From Circinella umbellata (Eukaryota > Mucoromycota > Mucoromycetes > Mucorales > Lichtheimiaceae), in the NCBI GenBank assembly GCA_025093555.1, contig JAIWNF010000002.1:1240001-1304000 (forward strand): a DNA stretch of 64,000 nucleotides, written 5' to 3'. Positions 51,441 to 63,882 of the stretch are shown here, piece after piece. The position numbers and the translations under genes were made by a program. Each line of letters opens with the position of its first letter. Within the stretch, counting starts at the first letter, position 1. The notes beneath the pieces were generated by a model that made no database searches, was not told the DNA's origin, and saw nothing but the letters and a program-made list of their open reading frames with translations.

Positions 51441-52079
51441 GAACGAAATTTCTTTCTTTCAAAGAAGAAACAATAAATAAGAAAATGATAAAAAATTAAA
51501 ATATTTTTGTTTTTAATGTGACTTGTTTTAAAAAAGTTATGTTTAAGTAATTTTGTACTTTTTATTTGTCTTATTAGTATTAGAATGGAGATAAAATGAT
51601 ATATACAAAACCCCCTTTTCGTAGCCAGTATATTTTATATTAGTCGTGTGAGGTGCAGGGTGGTGGCGTGCTGACTTGTTTCCTATATAATAATCAAAAG
51701 TGTAGTTACCATAACAACCCACATGTTCCCTAGCCTATTATATGAATGTGAGGCTTTGGATGACCTGTATAAATGAATACTTCCAAAAAGGTTAATAAAA
51801 GAGAAATGGGACCCTGATAACCCCACATACATTTCAATTCTTCACCTCATTTCATATACACACGTCCATCATTACTTTCATCTCCCCCCAATTTCCTCAT
51901 TTTATACACTCACACATTACTTACCCCCCCAAAAAAAAAGTTACATTGTTTTTGTGTATGCACCTGTTTATTGTGTAAATGTGTGCTTATGTCCCTATCT
52001 TTTTCCCTTTTCCTCTTTTTTTTTCTCGCTTTCTATTTTCTCTCACTAGTTCTCCCTCTTGTCTTATGTGTATAATAAT
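51441..52079. other. Promoter region of the oxysterol-binding protein gene
   Basis: About 0.6 kb of AT-rich then C/T-rich sequence, with a C-run/A-run (51925-51940), leading to the start at 52080. No other feature is recognised. Confidence 0.5.
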
Positions 52080-55000
52080 ATGGACGTAGTTCAAGTTCAA
52101 CCTCGAGACTCATATTTGCATTATATTTATGTGCCCTCCCAAGGTACTACTATTCGTTGGTCATTTACAACAAAACGAAAGAACATTGCATTCGGTTTAT
52201 ATAGACGATTAGGACCTGCTCGACTTCCGTCATCGTCTGAATTCATCTTTCAACAACAAGAACAACGACACCGAAGAACTTCAATAAGCGATATATTCCA
52301 TAGTAACAACGATAATGATAATAATGGTAGCGCTATTACATATATACCATTACTTTTACTAGCAATTGCTTTTTGTTTAATTAAATCTGTTAAATAGCCA
52401 AATAACTAATTCAATAACAAATTCGTTTTGAAAAAAAATCTTTATATAAGGTATTATCATGGATAACATGAATAATAAACCAACAAGTAATCTTAGTAAT
52501 AATTCTCAAGGATTACATAATTTACTTCATATCAATGGTATCCAACGTTCCAAAAGTGGAAGTTTAGCATCAGTTAAATTAAAAGAACAAGGTGACTTGA
52601 TTGAAGTACTTCCAATTCAACATTGTATCTCTGCCAATATCAAAGTGGAAGGAAGCTATACTGCTCAAGAACCTGGAAATTATATTCTTGTCTTTGGTAA
52701 AAAAAAAAAAAAAGCAACAACCACTCTCAGTTTCTTTTTCTTTTGGTTTTTTCAAAACGATACAGGAGAAAGGGATAGAACTGTTAGCTAATTTTATTTT
52801 TTGTTTTTGTTTATTTTAGATAACACATTCTCACGAAATACACCCAAAATACTTAGTTTTTCGGTTACAATAGCAAGTGCTAGTTTATTCAATCCAAGAT
52901 TATCTTTCTCGGATGATACACAACAAGAACCCGTTTCTGGTTGGTTATTAAAAAAGAAACGTAAAAAAATGCAAGGTAAAACAAATCCCTTCTTATTTTT
53001 AATCCCCCCTTCCCAATACAAAAAAAAAAAGAGTATGATTAAAATTTAATAGTTTTTTTATTTAACCTGTTAAAAAAGGTTGGGCAAAACGATGGTTTCA
53101 GCTATCACCTTCAGGAGTACTATCTTACTCTACATCACCTGCAAGTGTTCGTCGAGGTTCAATCCAAATCCTTGTAGCAACCATATCAATCAATCCGTTA
53201 CAACGCATGATTCATATTGATTCGGGAACGATGATATATCATTTAAAAACGCTTACAGCTGAAGATCAATTAAAATGGACAAAAGCATTACGTGATTATC
53301 GAACATCTTCACCACCCGCAGTCAAAGTCGCAGCAGCTATACAAGAAGAAGAAGAACAGCAACAACATCCGCTCGAAAATAATAATAATATCAACAATAC
53401 TAGCAATAATGACATAACCTATCAGCAAATAAGAAAAGGTAATCAATTAGCCACAGCAATACTTGCAGACATGACCGACTATTTCCGACGGGTAGATAAT
53501 ACCACAAATGAAGAAAATGTGACTTATGATGATAGTAATAATAATACTTATCGAGCAAGACAAAGGTCAAGTGATACTAATACTACTACAGCAAGTCAAC
53601 GTTTTATAATGGGTGAGATTAAACAAAGATTATTGAATGAAATGGTTCAAATGCAGGCATTATGGCGAAATCTTGAGCAGAATACCATTGATAGTCCTAA
53701 TAACACTACAATTAATCATGCTTACCATAACAATAACAGCAATAATGATGATGATAATAAGTCATTATCAGCTGATGTCCCACTTTTGAAAGGCGGCGCA
53801 GTTCATATCAGAAGACAACAAGAATCGCCATTTGATGCCATGACTCATCAAAAACGACAAGAAACCCCCTTCTTATCCGTCCCAACAAGTCCTGCTGAAT
53901 TATTTCGCCATAATAATGGAACTGTTACATCGTGGCGTGGATCCACTTTATCAGAACAATTTTTTGATGCAGAAGAAATCTTGCTTAATGATGAGGACGT
54001 TGACGATGATTTTCAATTTGTTGAAGAGGTGGATGAGGAAGACAGTGATGACGATGACGACGATGATGATGATGACGATGACGATGACGACGTTGTAGAT
54101 GAGGAAGAGGAAGATGGTAAAAAAAAAAAAAAAACCTTAAAATGCTTGAACTTTTATATACCATGTTCACTTTACTAATGAAACTAGTCAAATTTATTAG
54201 AGCATAGAAGATTTTCCAGTGGTACGATTGAATCAATCAAGAATGGATATCCAAAATGTACTCGCCGACTAAAATTACCGGCACCTTCCGCCAGTGATGA
54301 AGTATCTGCATTTTCATTTATACGCAAAAATGTAGGCAAAGATTTATCTACAATATCGATGCCTATCAGTATGAATGAACCATTGAATATGCTTCAACGT
54401 GCTTGTGAGGAGTTGGAATATTCTGAATTATTGGATAAAGCTACTGGGTTTTCTGATTCTTTGGATCGATTAGTTTATGTGGCCGTTTTTGCAGTCTCTG
54501 GTTATGCTGCATCACAGTATCGTATGGGACGAAAGGTAAGAAAATATGAACAATAGATATGGGAACTGATATCATAGTGGGAAAAGAATTATATTTTGTG
54601 TATTCACATTCAAAATAAAACAAGAAGGGGAACTTTCATTCAAAACTATCTATTTAAAAAAAGTGCTATATTATTATTTTGTTTGGTTGTCTTTTATGTA
54701 TATATATATATATATATATTACTAGCCATTTAATCCAATGATGAATGAAACTTATGAGAATGTTCGTCCTGATAAAGGATTTCGATTTATTGCTGAAAAA
54801 GTATGCCATAATCCTTTGATGATTGCTGTAAGTTGACTTTTTATTACTATTATTATTACTATTGTAATATATGAAGTATAATAATTTCTATAATAACTAT
54901 TTAGGCACATGCCGAATCCTCTAACTATAAAATTTGGCAATGTGTCAAAATTCGAAGTAAATTTTGGGGCAAATCCATGGTAACAATCTGTCTTTATTTT

Positions 55001-55930
55001 TATTTTTTTTGTCTGCGTTCCCCTCCGTTTTCTCCTTCTTTTCACATAAAACTAAACAAACAAACAAATCAAAATATATAAAAAAAATAGGAGTTCATCA
55101 ATGAAGGTACTTATCATGTTACACTAACAGGACATGATGATTATATTACCTATTCCAAGCCATCTAGTTGGTTGCGCAACATGATTGCTGGTAACAAATA
55201 TTTAGAACATGTGGGTGAAATGAAAGTAACAAACCATACAACAGGAGAGTATGTAATCGTCACTTTCAAAGAAGGTTCTGGTGGATATTTATTTGGTTCA
55301 GCAAAACAGTGTAATGAAGTGATCATGCATGCTTATGATCCAACAGGCCATAAAGTACGACGTGTTGTGGGAAAATGGAATGAAATGTTAGCAGAAGAAG
55401 TCAATCCAAATCAATTGTCGGTATTATGGACAGCATCTCCGCCAACGACGTTTAATAAAGATTATGCTCAATATTTTGGATTTACACAATTTGCAACGGA
55501 ATTAAATGAAATTACAGCTATTGAACGAAATAAAATACCAAAGACAGATACTAGATATAGACCGGATCAACGACTTTATGAACTTGGTAAATATCTATTA
55601 TCCAATGGAGTATATATATGCTTGCGTGTGTATGTGTATTTGCTGTTTATAGAAGGAGTTAAACTAAACGTATCTTAAATAGGACATGTGGAAGAAGCAG
55701 ATGCAGAGAAATTGAGAATTGAACAAAAGCAACGTGAACATCGAAAACAATTTGAAGCGATGGGTACTCCGTGGGAGCCGAGATGGTTTAAACTTCAAGA
55801 AGATAAATATACGGATCCAACACTTATACCGACTGAAGATGGTATTCCAGTATCTTGGCAATATGGAGGAGATTATTGGCAAGCTAGAGAAACTGGCCAA
55901 TGGCCAAGTGATCAATTTGATATATGGTAA
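52080..55930 (+). CDS. Oxysterol-binding protein of the Osh3 type (GOLD-PH-FFAT-ORD)
   Basis: Nine exons: 52080-52326, 52451-52696, 52820-52975, 53079-54116, 54201-54535, 54726-54827, 54905-54979, 55091-55586, 55683-55930; 980 aa, all phases consistent. Residues 1 to about 195 form a GOLD domain ([20 protein letters not shown]; later [14 protein letters not shown]). A PH domain at about 205-290 reads [20 protein letters not shown]. The linker holds a FFAT-like motif, QFFDAEE (510-516), for docking to ER VAP proteins, then a 15-residue Asp run. The ORD begins near [20 protein letters not shown] with [12 protein letters not shown]. The family fingerprint EQVSHHPP is altered to EKVCHNPL (698-705), losing the second histidine. 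It likely transfers lipid at ER-plasma-membrane contacts. The first donor (GTAGCG) is weak but phase and GOLD continuity support it. Confidence 0.9.
54037..54092 (+). repeat. Poly-aspartate coding repeat (GAT/GAC)n
   Basis: About fifteen consecutive GAT/GAC codons lie within exon 4 of the oxysterol-binding protein gene, just after the FFAT-like motif and before a Glu-rich stretch. The mixed codons suggest the acidic tract is selected rather than pure slippage. Confidence 0.85.
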
Positions 55931-56442
55931 AGACAAAAAAAAATTATCATTACCTCTATTACGTATAATTATTATTTTATATACACATTACATAGGCTTT
56001 TCAGTCTAGTATTTCAACCCATTTTTATGTATAATTATCCAACAGTACTAAACTTATATATTATAATCATACCCTCTTTTTTCTTCCTCCCCCGCATGTC
56101 ATACATAGTTTTTTCATTCTCTCATTTTATATCATATAAATAATAAATATTTTCTTTTTTGCTTAAGAAAAAAAAAACATTCCATTACTGATAATTAAAT
56201 AATTGTTTTTTTTTACAAAAAAAACACTTTATCAACGTGTTAAAAATGTATATATATTATGTATATATTATGATGATAATGGCAAGAGGGTGATTGGCGA
56301 AAGCGAAAAAAGATTTGGGTGATAATAAGGAAAAGAGGAAAAAATTATGCAATGCAAGTTTACTTTTTTTTTTTTTGGTGCAAGAGGGTAAGAGAGCGGG
56401 AGTGTGTGTGATATTTTTTAATTTACATATAAATGAATTGAT
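55931..56442. other. Convergent intergenic region
   Basis: About 0.5 kb between the 3' ends of the oxysterol-binding protein gene and LYS12; AT-rich, no gene seen. Confidence 0.6.
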
Positions 56443-58290
<1,848 letters not shown>

Positions 58291-58836
58291 TGTTGTATGT
58301 TTTTTTTAAAAAAAAGGGAGAGAAAGAGAGAGAGAGATGGGTTATGATTTTTGATGGGCAGGGGAAAATGGAGATTGTGGGTTGTAAATTCCGCTCCACT
58401 CGGAGCAAAGAATCGGCCGTCACGATAAAGATTATCATCATCAACTTCTTCTATTTTGAACAATAATCAATCATTTTTTGACATATTTTCCATGGTAACA
58501 CACTCACATTGGAATATCCCATCATAATGCCATATACATTTAAAAGGTAAAGAGGAAGCTGTTATTATTTATTTTTTATATTTTTTCTAATTATTATTAA
58601 AATTCGAATCATTTTCTTCTCAAAAAAAAACAAGAGTATAATATAATTATTTTTTTGATAGCATCATTTTAGTGATTATGACAAAAAGGGAAAGATGCAT
58701 ATGGAAAAACAAATTGGCGAGTCATATACATGTATTTTTGAACAAATATGTGTTTTCGTTGCATATATAAATATATATAATCTACCGTATTCCCAACCCA
58801 TTCGTTTCCTTTCTTCCTTTTTTTTTTTTTTGGTCA
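58291..58836. other. Intergenic region between LYS12 start and Acinus-like gene end
   Basis: About 0.55 kb holding the LYS12 promoter and the 3' flank of the tandemly oriented Acinus-like gene. AT-rich apart from the patch around 58391-58420. Confidence 0.6.
58391..58406. promoter_or_regulatory. CCG-N7-CGG inverted motif upstream of LYS12
   Basis: CCGCTCCACTCGGAGC contains CCG-N7-CGG (58391-58403) overlapping a perfect 5-bp inverted repeat GCTCC-ACTC-GGAGC (58393-58406). It sits in a small GC-rich patch about 100 bp upstream of the LYS12 start. CGG triplets in inverted arrangement are typical binding sites of fungal Zn2Cys6 activators; yeast Lys14 recognises a related TCC-GGA core. A role in lysine control is inference. 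Confidence 0.35.
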
Positions 58837-60599
58837 TTATTTCATTTTTTCTAACCTTTGTTTGGCAATGGATTCAGAAATAGGAAGATAATATAAATGA
58901 GGTAAAGCAGTAGTCTTTTTGAAAAGTTCATCAAGTGGATCTATAGATGATTTAGGAGGTTCTTCTTGTTGTTCCAATTTACCCGATGAAGCATCCGTTT
59001 GTACTAAGTGAACAGATCGCTCTTCGACATTAGATGGTAATGAACTTGTTGGTGCAATGACAGATGCTGTAGCAGCTAAAAAAACAATATGATTATCATC
59101 GATTAGTCAGCTTCTTTTATAGAGGCACTATTTATTTCAACCCCCCTTCACACAAACGAACTCGTGTTTTTTTTTGCTTTACCTTTTTGTAATTCACGAG
59201 TAATTTGACCAATACCACTAAGACGATGTCGTCTTGTTTCACCACTTTGTTGTTGATCTGATGGACCAGGACTCGATTCCAATACTTCACCCTTAATAAC
59301 AGCATCAATAACCTTTTCCCAATCAAATTTCATTCTCTTTGATGCAGCTGCTTGTTCTTGACCAATTAATATTTCGGCTTGTTCCGGTGTTAATCCGCCC
59401 ACTGTAACTTTTCGACCCGTGTCGCGAGGAAAGACAATACCATCAATACCTGAATATGCATCTTTTGCTTCTTTTTCGGATTCATACTAATGATAATTAT
59501 ATATGCAGATTTTGTTAGCTAATAAAATCGAAAGAAAACCCCCCTTTTTTTGGAAGCGGAAGGGAAAAAGATAAATTTCCTTACAATGACATAACAATGG
59601 GTTTTAATAGCATCCATCCAAAATCGTTTGACAGTACCATATTGACTAATTAATTCTTGAACATGTTTAATGATCAAAGGTCGTACGAATCCTTTAATAT
59701 ATATCGCCGAACTAGTAACATCAGTACTTGATGGTTGTTGTTCTTCTTCTTGTTCTTTTTCTGTTTTTTGCTCTTGTTTCTCCTATAGATGAACCAAATG
59801 ATTAATATTGTTGTTATCTAAATTGAATCTTGTTGTTATTATTATTATTATTGATGGTACCTCTTCTTCGGTAGTAGTTGCTTTGCTTCGTTTTTCAGGT
59901 GATTTTTCAGCTATATAAATTATATAATAAATAAGTCATTCAAATGGTAAATATTAATAGTAAAAGTAGATATAATATACCTTCTTCTTCCAAACGTTTT
60001 CGTTTTGTTCCCTTTATTTCTGTATCCTCTTCAATTGGTTCTGCTGTTGATTCTTCTTCTTTCTTTTCTTCTACTTTTTCCTCTTTTTCAGGTTTGGTGT
60101 CTTCCACTGATTTTTCCTCTTCGATAGGTGTTGCTGGTTGTTCGGTTGGTTTACCATCTTCTTCCATAGGTTCTGCTTGTGTTGTTTCTGTTTCTGTTAC
60201 TGGGGCTGGGGCTGGAGCTGCGGATTCAGTTGGTTCTTTCTCAACGACCGTTGTTTCTGGTTGTGGTGGTTGTTGTACAACGGGTTCGTTCGATTCCGCT
60301 TCAACTACTTCTTGTTGTTGTTGCTCATTTGATAGTATTTGTTGTGAATCATTTTCTTTTGAATCTTTTCCATTAGTTGTTAATGCTGGTTCAGGTTGAG
60401 ATTCGTCTGCTTTTTGTGGTTGTTCTTCTTGCTGCTGTTGATCATTTTGACCCGCGACTTGATCTTTATTATTTTCATCAACCCATTCTTGTAAACGAGC
60501 GACAAGTTCGTCTTTTTTACCTTTTGTTGATAAACTACGTTCAGTTAATTCTTTTTTTAAATCTACAACACGTAACTTTGAAAGATCTTCAGGTAACAT
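58837..60599 (-). CDS. Acinus-like SAP/RRM/RSB protein of the exon-junction ASAP complex
   Basis: Five exons (5' to 3'): 60599-59981, 59910-59861, 59782-59585, 59486-59183, 59075-58837; 469 aa, phases consistent. The N-terminal SAP domain (about 4-40) reads DLSKLRVVDLKKELTERSLS, TKGKKDELVARLQEWVDE and should bind nucleic acid. A long Glu/Gln/Pro-rich disordered region follows, ending in KGTKRKRLEEE, a likely nuclear localisation signal. An RRM-like domain begins SSAIYIKGFVRPLIIKHVQE and continues LISQYGTVKRFWMDAIKTHC. The C-terminus carries the RSB motif DPLDELFKKTTALPHLYYLP + ISES, closely resembling the Acinus segment that binds RNPS1 and SAP18. This predicts a nuclear role in splicing or exon-junction complexes. 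Family assignment rests on the SAP-RRM-RSB order and the RSB motif. Confidence 0.88.
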
Positions 60600-61083
60600 G
60601 ATTATTGTATTATTACTATTAGAAATATTGTGAGTGAGAGAGAGGGAGAAAAAAAAAGAAAAGAACTAAAGAAGCACGCGTATATGTGATATTTAGAACT
60701 CCTCAAGCATATTTTTTTTTTGCTTGGCTACTTTTTTCTAACGACAAGAATTAACTTGTTTATCTAACATACTTATAATAAGACCAAGAACCCGCGCTAT
60801 CAATCTGGTTCAACTGAAGAATTATATATAATTGTATGACACATAATAATTAAGGAGCTAATACGTTTACTTTTCTTTTATATCAAGAGCTACTAGCTAC
60901 TTTCAATTAAAAAAAAAGGATTCTTACTAGCAGGCCAAGCTGAATTATATCCACCGCAACAAAAGAATTGTGCTTTTCCTCAAACTTGTTCATAATCTTA
61001 TTGTCATCGTATCACTACGGACTTCATTAGGAAAGTATTGTTTATTTTATTTTTATTATTATTATTATTTTGGTTGATCACAC
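60600..61083. other. Promoter side of the Acinus-like gene
   Basis: AT-rich stretch upstream of the Acinus-like start with GAGAGA and A-runs near 60635-60665 in the leader. No other feature seen. Confidence 0.5.
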
Positions 61084-61441
61084 GTGGGCCGATGCCGCTG
61101 TAACTGCTCTACGTCCGCATGTTTATGTTCCCATAGCATAAACGCGAGCTATAGGTACCTTGGACACGCAGCAGGAATTTTTTGTCGTTTATCCTAAGCA
61201 TGTACCAACTTTCCTGTTATATGTTATACCATCGCGGTTGCCCTTTTGGGTGTAAATGCCGGTTGACAACGCTTATTTACGATGCACACTAGCTCTGATA
61301 ATCTTCCTGTGGGCCGATGCCGCTGTAACTGCTCTACGTCCACATGTTTATGCTCCCATAGCATAAACGCGAGCTATAGGCACCTCGGACACGCAGCAGG
61401 AATGTTCTGTCGTTTATCCTAAGCATGTACCAACTTTCCTG
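61084..61441. repeat. Two 133-bp direct repeats with an internal hairpin
   Basis: Copies at 61084-61216 and 61309-61441 are the same length, about 93% identical by eye, and are much richer in G+C than the flanks. Both start GTGGGCCGATGCCGCTGTAA and end CATGTACCAACTTTCCTG. Each contains a hairpin GTTTATG(T/C)T-CCCAT-AGCATAAAC (61121-61143 and 61346-61368). The T/C difference changes a G-U pair to G-C, so the stem is kept. An outer CGTCC / GGAC pairing encloses it. There is no coding frame. They may be a structured RNA, a dispersed element or part of a larger decayed repeat. Confidence 0.85.
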
Positions 61442-62200
61442 CTAAGAAAAAGGATATTAAAATTTTGATACGATTATATAATTGATATGTTCGATAAATA
61501 TCTTTTATGACATGCTGTCTCAATTTCATGGTATGGGTTTAGATTTTTGAGAGCCAGAGTTAATGTTTATAGCAATGTCTTTTATATTATTGATAATAAT
61601 AATAGCATACTATACATCCTCCTGATACCTGGCTATTCGCTAGTATTACTTATTTATATTCCAACAGCCCTGTTGTCTCCAATAGAAACAAGCTGGCGCA
61701 CTTGTTGGCATCTCATATAGTTACCTGGTGGTAGAATAGAACCTCGTTTAACATGTGGGTTTTTAAACTCATAAAAAAACACACGATCCATTGTCCTAGA
61801 ATTCACAACGGCTTTAATGCTCATCACAACACATATCCGTTGTTGCTGCGACTGCTATACACGATCTGAGGTGTGATATACTAATGAAAAAAAAACAGTA
61901 AAAAGTCCATTTTATTCAATTAGTATTTGAACATATAATAAAAAGATGTGATTCGAAAGACCTTGTTGCTTAATTTATTGATTAATTTAAATTATGAACG
62001 TTGTATCAGAAGGAGTTCTCAACAAACAGAATGTGTCTATTGACCTTATTTTAAATGTCAGTGTAGGATAAAATGCATTTCTATTGTTCTCTCATACGTT
62101 TTTCTTATTCATAATATTACCATGTTAATATAAAATAATTTTATAAAAAAAATCCCCCTTTTATCTACAAGCTTTTTGGGTTGTATACTCAACTTTCTTA
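61442..62200. other. Intergenic AT-rich stretch
   Basis: No gene or RNA that I can support; AT-rich and unstructured apart from short tracts. Confidence 0.45.
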
Positions 62201-62227
62201 CCTCCACCTAAAGCTTTGAGGTGGAGG
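62201..62227. other. Perfect 9-bp inverted repeat (hairpin)
   Basis: CCTCCACCT and AGGTGGAGG are separated by 9 bases, forming a GC-rich hairpin in AT-rich DNA. It is followed by a G-run and a second partial match (AAACCACCTT). Possible uses include an element end or structured transcript. Confidence 0.5.
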
Positions 62228-62917
62228 GGGGAAACCACCTTATAATAGGGTCAATATAAGGATTTTGATCAAACATGGTCCAAACTTCATGATATCATGA
62301 TTAAAAAAAACATCAATCGAAGAAAATTGGAAATTGGCGTGTACTGTATTTCGTAGATTTTTTGGTTACTGTTCGTTTCTCTCTCATTCTTTCTAATAAC
62401 CATTACTACATATATAGCTTGCTTGCAAGAGAGGAAGCGCCAGATCAGCGGCAAGCTATTTTGAAAAATTAAAATTCGTAACGCAAAACGAATACGAAAA
62501 GAAAATAATTCGTGTGTTTGAAAAAGTGTATGTCATCAACCTAACTGTCTGATAAGGGCTAAAGAAATAATGTTTTCCGTATACTTGTATATTATTACTA
62601 TTATTATTTGATGGGGGATATTTAGTATTCACACTTGTCAGTGGTAATTGTAGCGTTATAAAGCCCTTTGCGCCCTCGGGCTTGATAAATGCCTTATTAC
62701 CACTAGCGCGGGAGATAACTCAGTTATATAACGAATAAATGGACCAATTATGATTACTTGGTAAACATTTAAGGCCCAATAACTAACGCAATGTTAGCAA
62801 TCAACAGATCGCTGTTACGCTTAAAGAGGTAAATGCCTTGTTATTATCATTACTATCATATTAAAAAAAGGAGAAAAGAGAGCTACTTATACTGATCTAC
62901 TCCCAACCTATATTTTT
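62228..62917. other. Intergenic stretch containing foldback sequences
   Basis: No gene is seen. Besides the 65-bp foldback it has GCTTGC...GCAAGC inverted motifs near 62418-62457. Confidence 0.4.
62640..62704. other. 65-bp foldback with nested inverted repeats
   Basis: The ends AGTGGTAAT (62640-62648) and ATTACCACT (62696-62704) are perfect inverted repeats. Inside, AAGCCC and GGGCTT pair around a GC-rich core containing GCCCTCGGGC, with TTAT/ATAA also matching. The arrangement suggests a miniature foldback element or a small structured RNA. Confidence 0.5.
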
Positions 62918-63075
62918 AGCGACGAGAGTGTTACCAGCATCAATACTCAAATGAAGAATGAATCATATGACAGCACTCATTTGATTGGTTCAAGATTGAT
63001 CTACGTTTTGTCTATGATATGGACAATGATGAATTCGATGTTGATCCTGGAACTGTAAAAAGAATGGGGCGTTGT
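62918..63075 (+). pseudogene. Short relic related to the amplified gene family
   Basis: After an intron-like acceptor (ATATTTTTAG, about 62919) a frame reads DESVTSINTQMKNESYDST. A one-base shift then gives FDWFKIDLRFVYDMDNDEFD + VDPGTVKRMGR. This has the same layout as the 6643-6800 block (GETISESSKNERR ... FGMKIDMLVKADCQDS), so it is probably a third relic of that family. The frameshift and short length indicate it is dead. Confidence 0.35.
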
Positions 63076-63483
63076 GTGATACTCTATTGAGATCCTATTG
63101 AGATCCTGCTGATCTTTGGGATATCATTGGGATATCAGCAGCATGCTGTTTTTTCTTTTCTCTTCTTTCTTTTTATATAGAAAGAAAGAAAAAATTATTA
63201 TACCCTATGCGGTTTAATACATTTCGCATTGAATGATAAAGCACCGTCAAATGCCAGTGACTAGATAATTCAATTGTGTGGTTCGTGCAGACAAATTTCG
63301 ACTGTACATATGATCGGTGTTGGGTTGTATACAGGTGCATTACAAGGAAAATTCGATTTCCAACATTGATCACTGATTTGGAAACAGTGACTTCTACATC
63401 CTGTATGCTAATGACTATGATTGTAAGCTATATTATCTGATGAGTACATCGTCTTACTTTTTTTTACTTTATAATAGATCCAA

Positions 63484-63882
63484 ATGGAACGTCATGAACA
63501 AATAATCAAGAATACAAATACAGAATTAGAAAATCGAAGACGCTCAATGGGAAAAAATAATAATCAATTGGATAATTCGTTGCCTGCTCATTCATTTTCT
63601 GACTCCATGAGACCTACCTGGTATTCCCCCCCCCGCCGAGGGATGATGTTGGTTGCTCACGAATCCCAAGAGGATTATTTGGCTTTGGTAATAGCCAGTA
63701 TGACCATTAAGAAGAAGCAGCCGCAGCAGCAGAGATTTCTTGTAGTAATAACTCAAGCCATATTTGTCTGTGTCCCAGTTGACATAGATGAATATGGCTT
63801 TTACAATCAAAACGGTGTTTGGAGAAATGTATATAACAAGGTTGAATATAAAGAACATACACTAGCAACCAAAGAAAAGTGA
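63484..63882 (+). CDS. Unrecognised ORF, possibly a broken exon
   Basis: A 132-codon frame starts MERHEQIIKNTNTELENRRR directly after an acceptor-like TTTATAATAG, and ends DEYGFYNQNGVWRNVYNKVE + YKEHTLATKEK. Both ends look like genuine protein. The middle, after a run of nine to ten C residues at 63626-63635, looks less natural, and another frame there (RDDVGCSRIPRGLFGFGNSQ) looks better. A frameshift in the C-run is therefore likely. It may be the 3' exon of the relic at 62918-63075. No family is recognised. Confidence 0.35.
   Translation: MERHEQIIKNTNTELENRRRSMGKNNNQLDNSLPAHSFSDSMRPTWYSPPRRGMMLVAHESQEDYLALVIASMTIKKKQPQQQRFLVVITQAIFVCVPVDIDEYGFYNQNGVWRNVYNKVEYKEHTLATKEK

Noticed and set aside
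59944..60399. 151-codon Ser-rich ORF on the plus strand
   Set aside because: Antisense shadow of the Glu/Gln-rich part of the Acinus-like gene.
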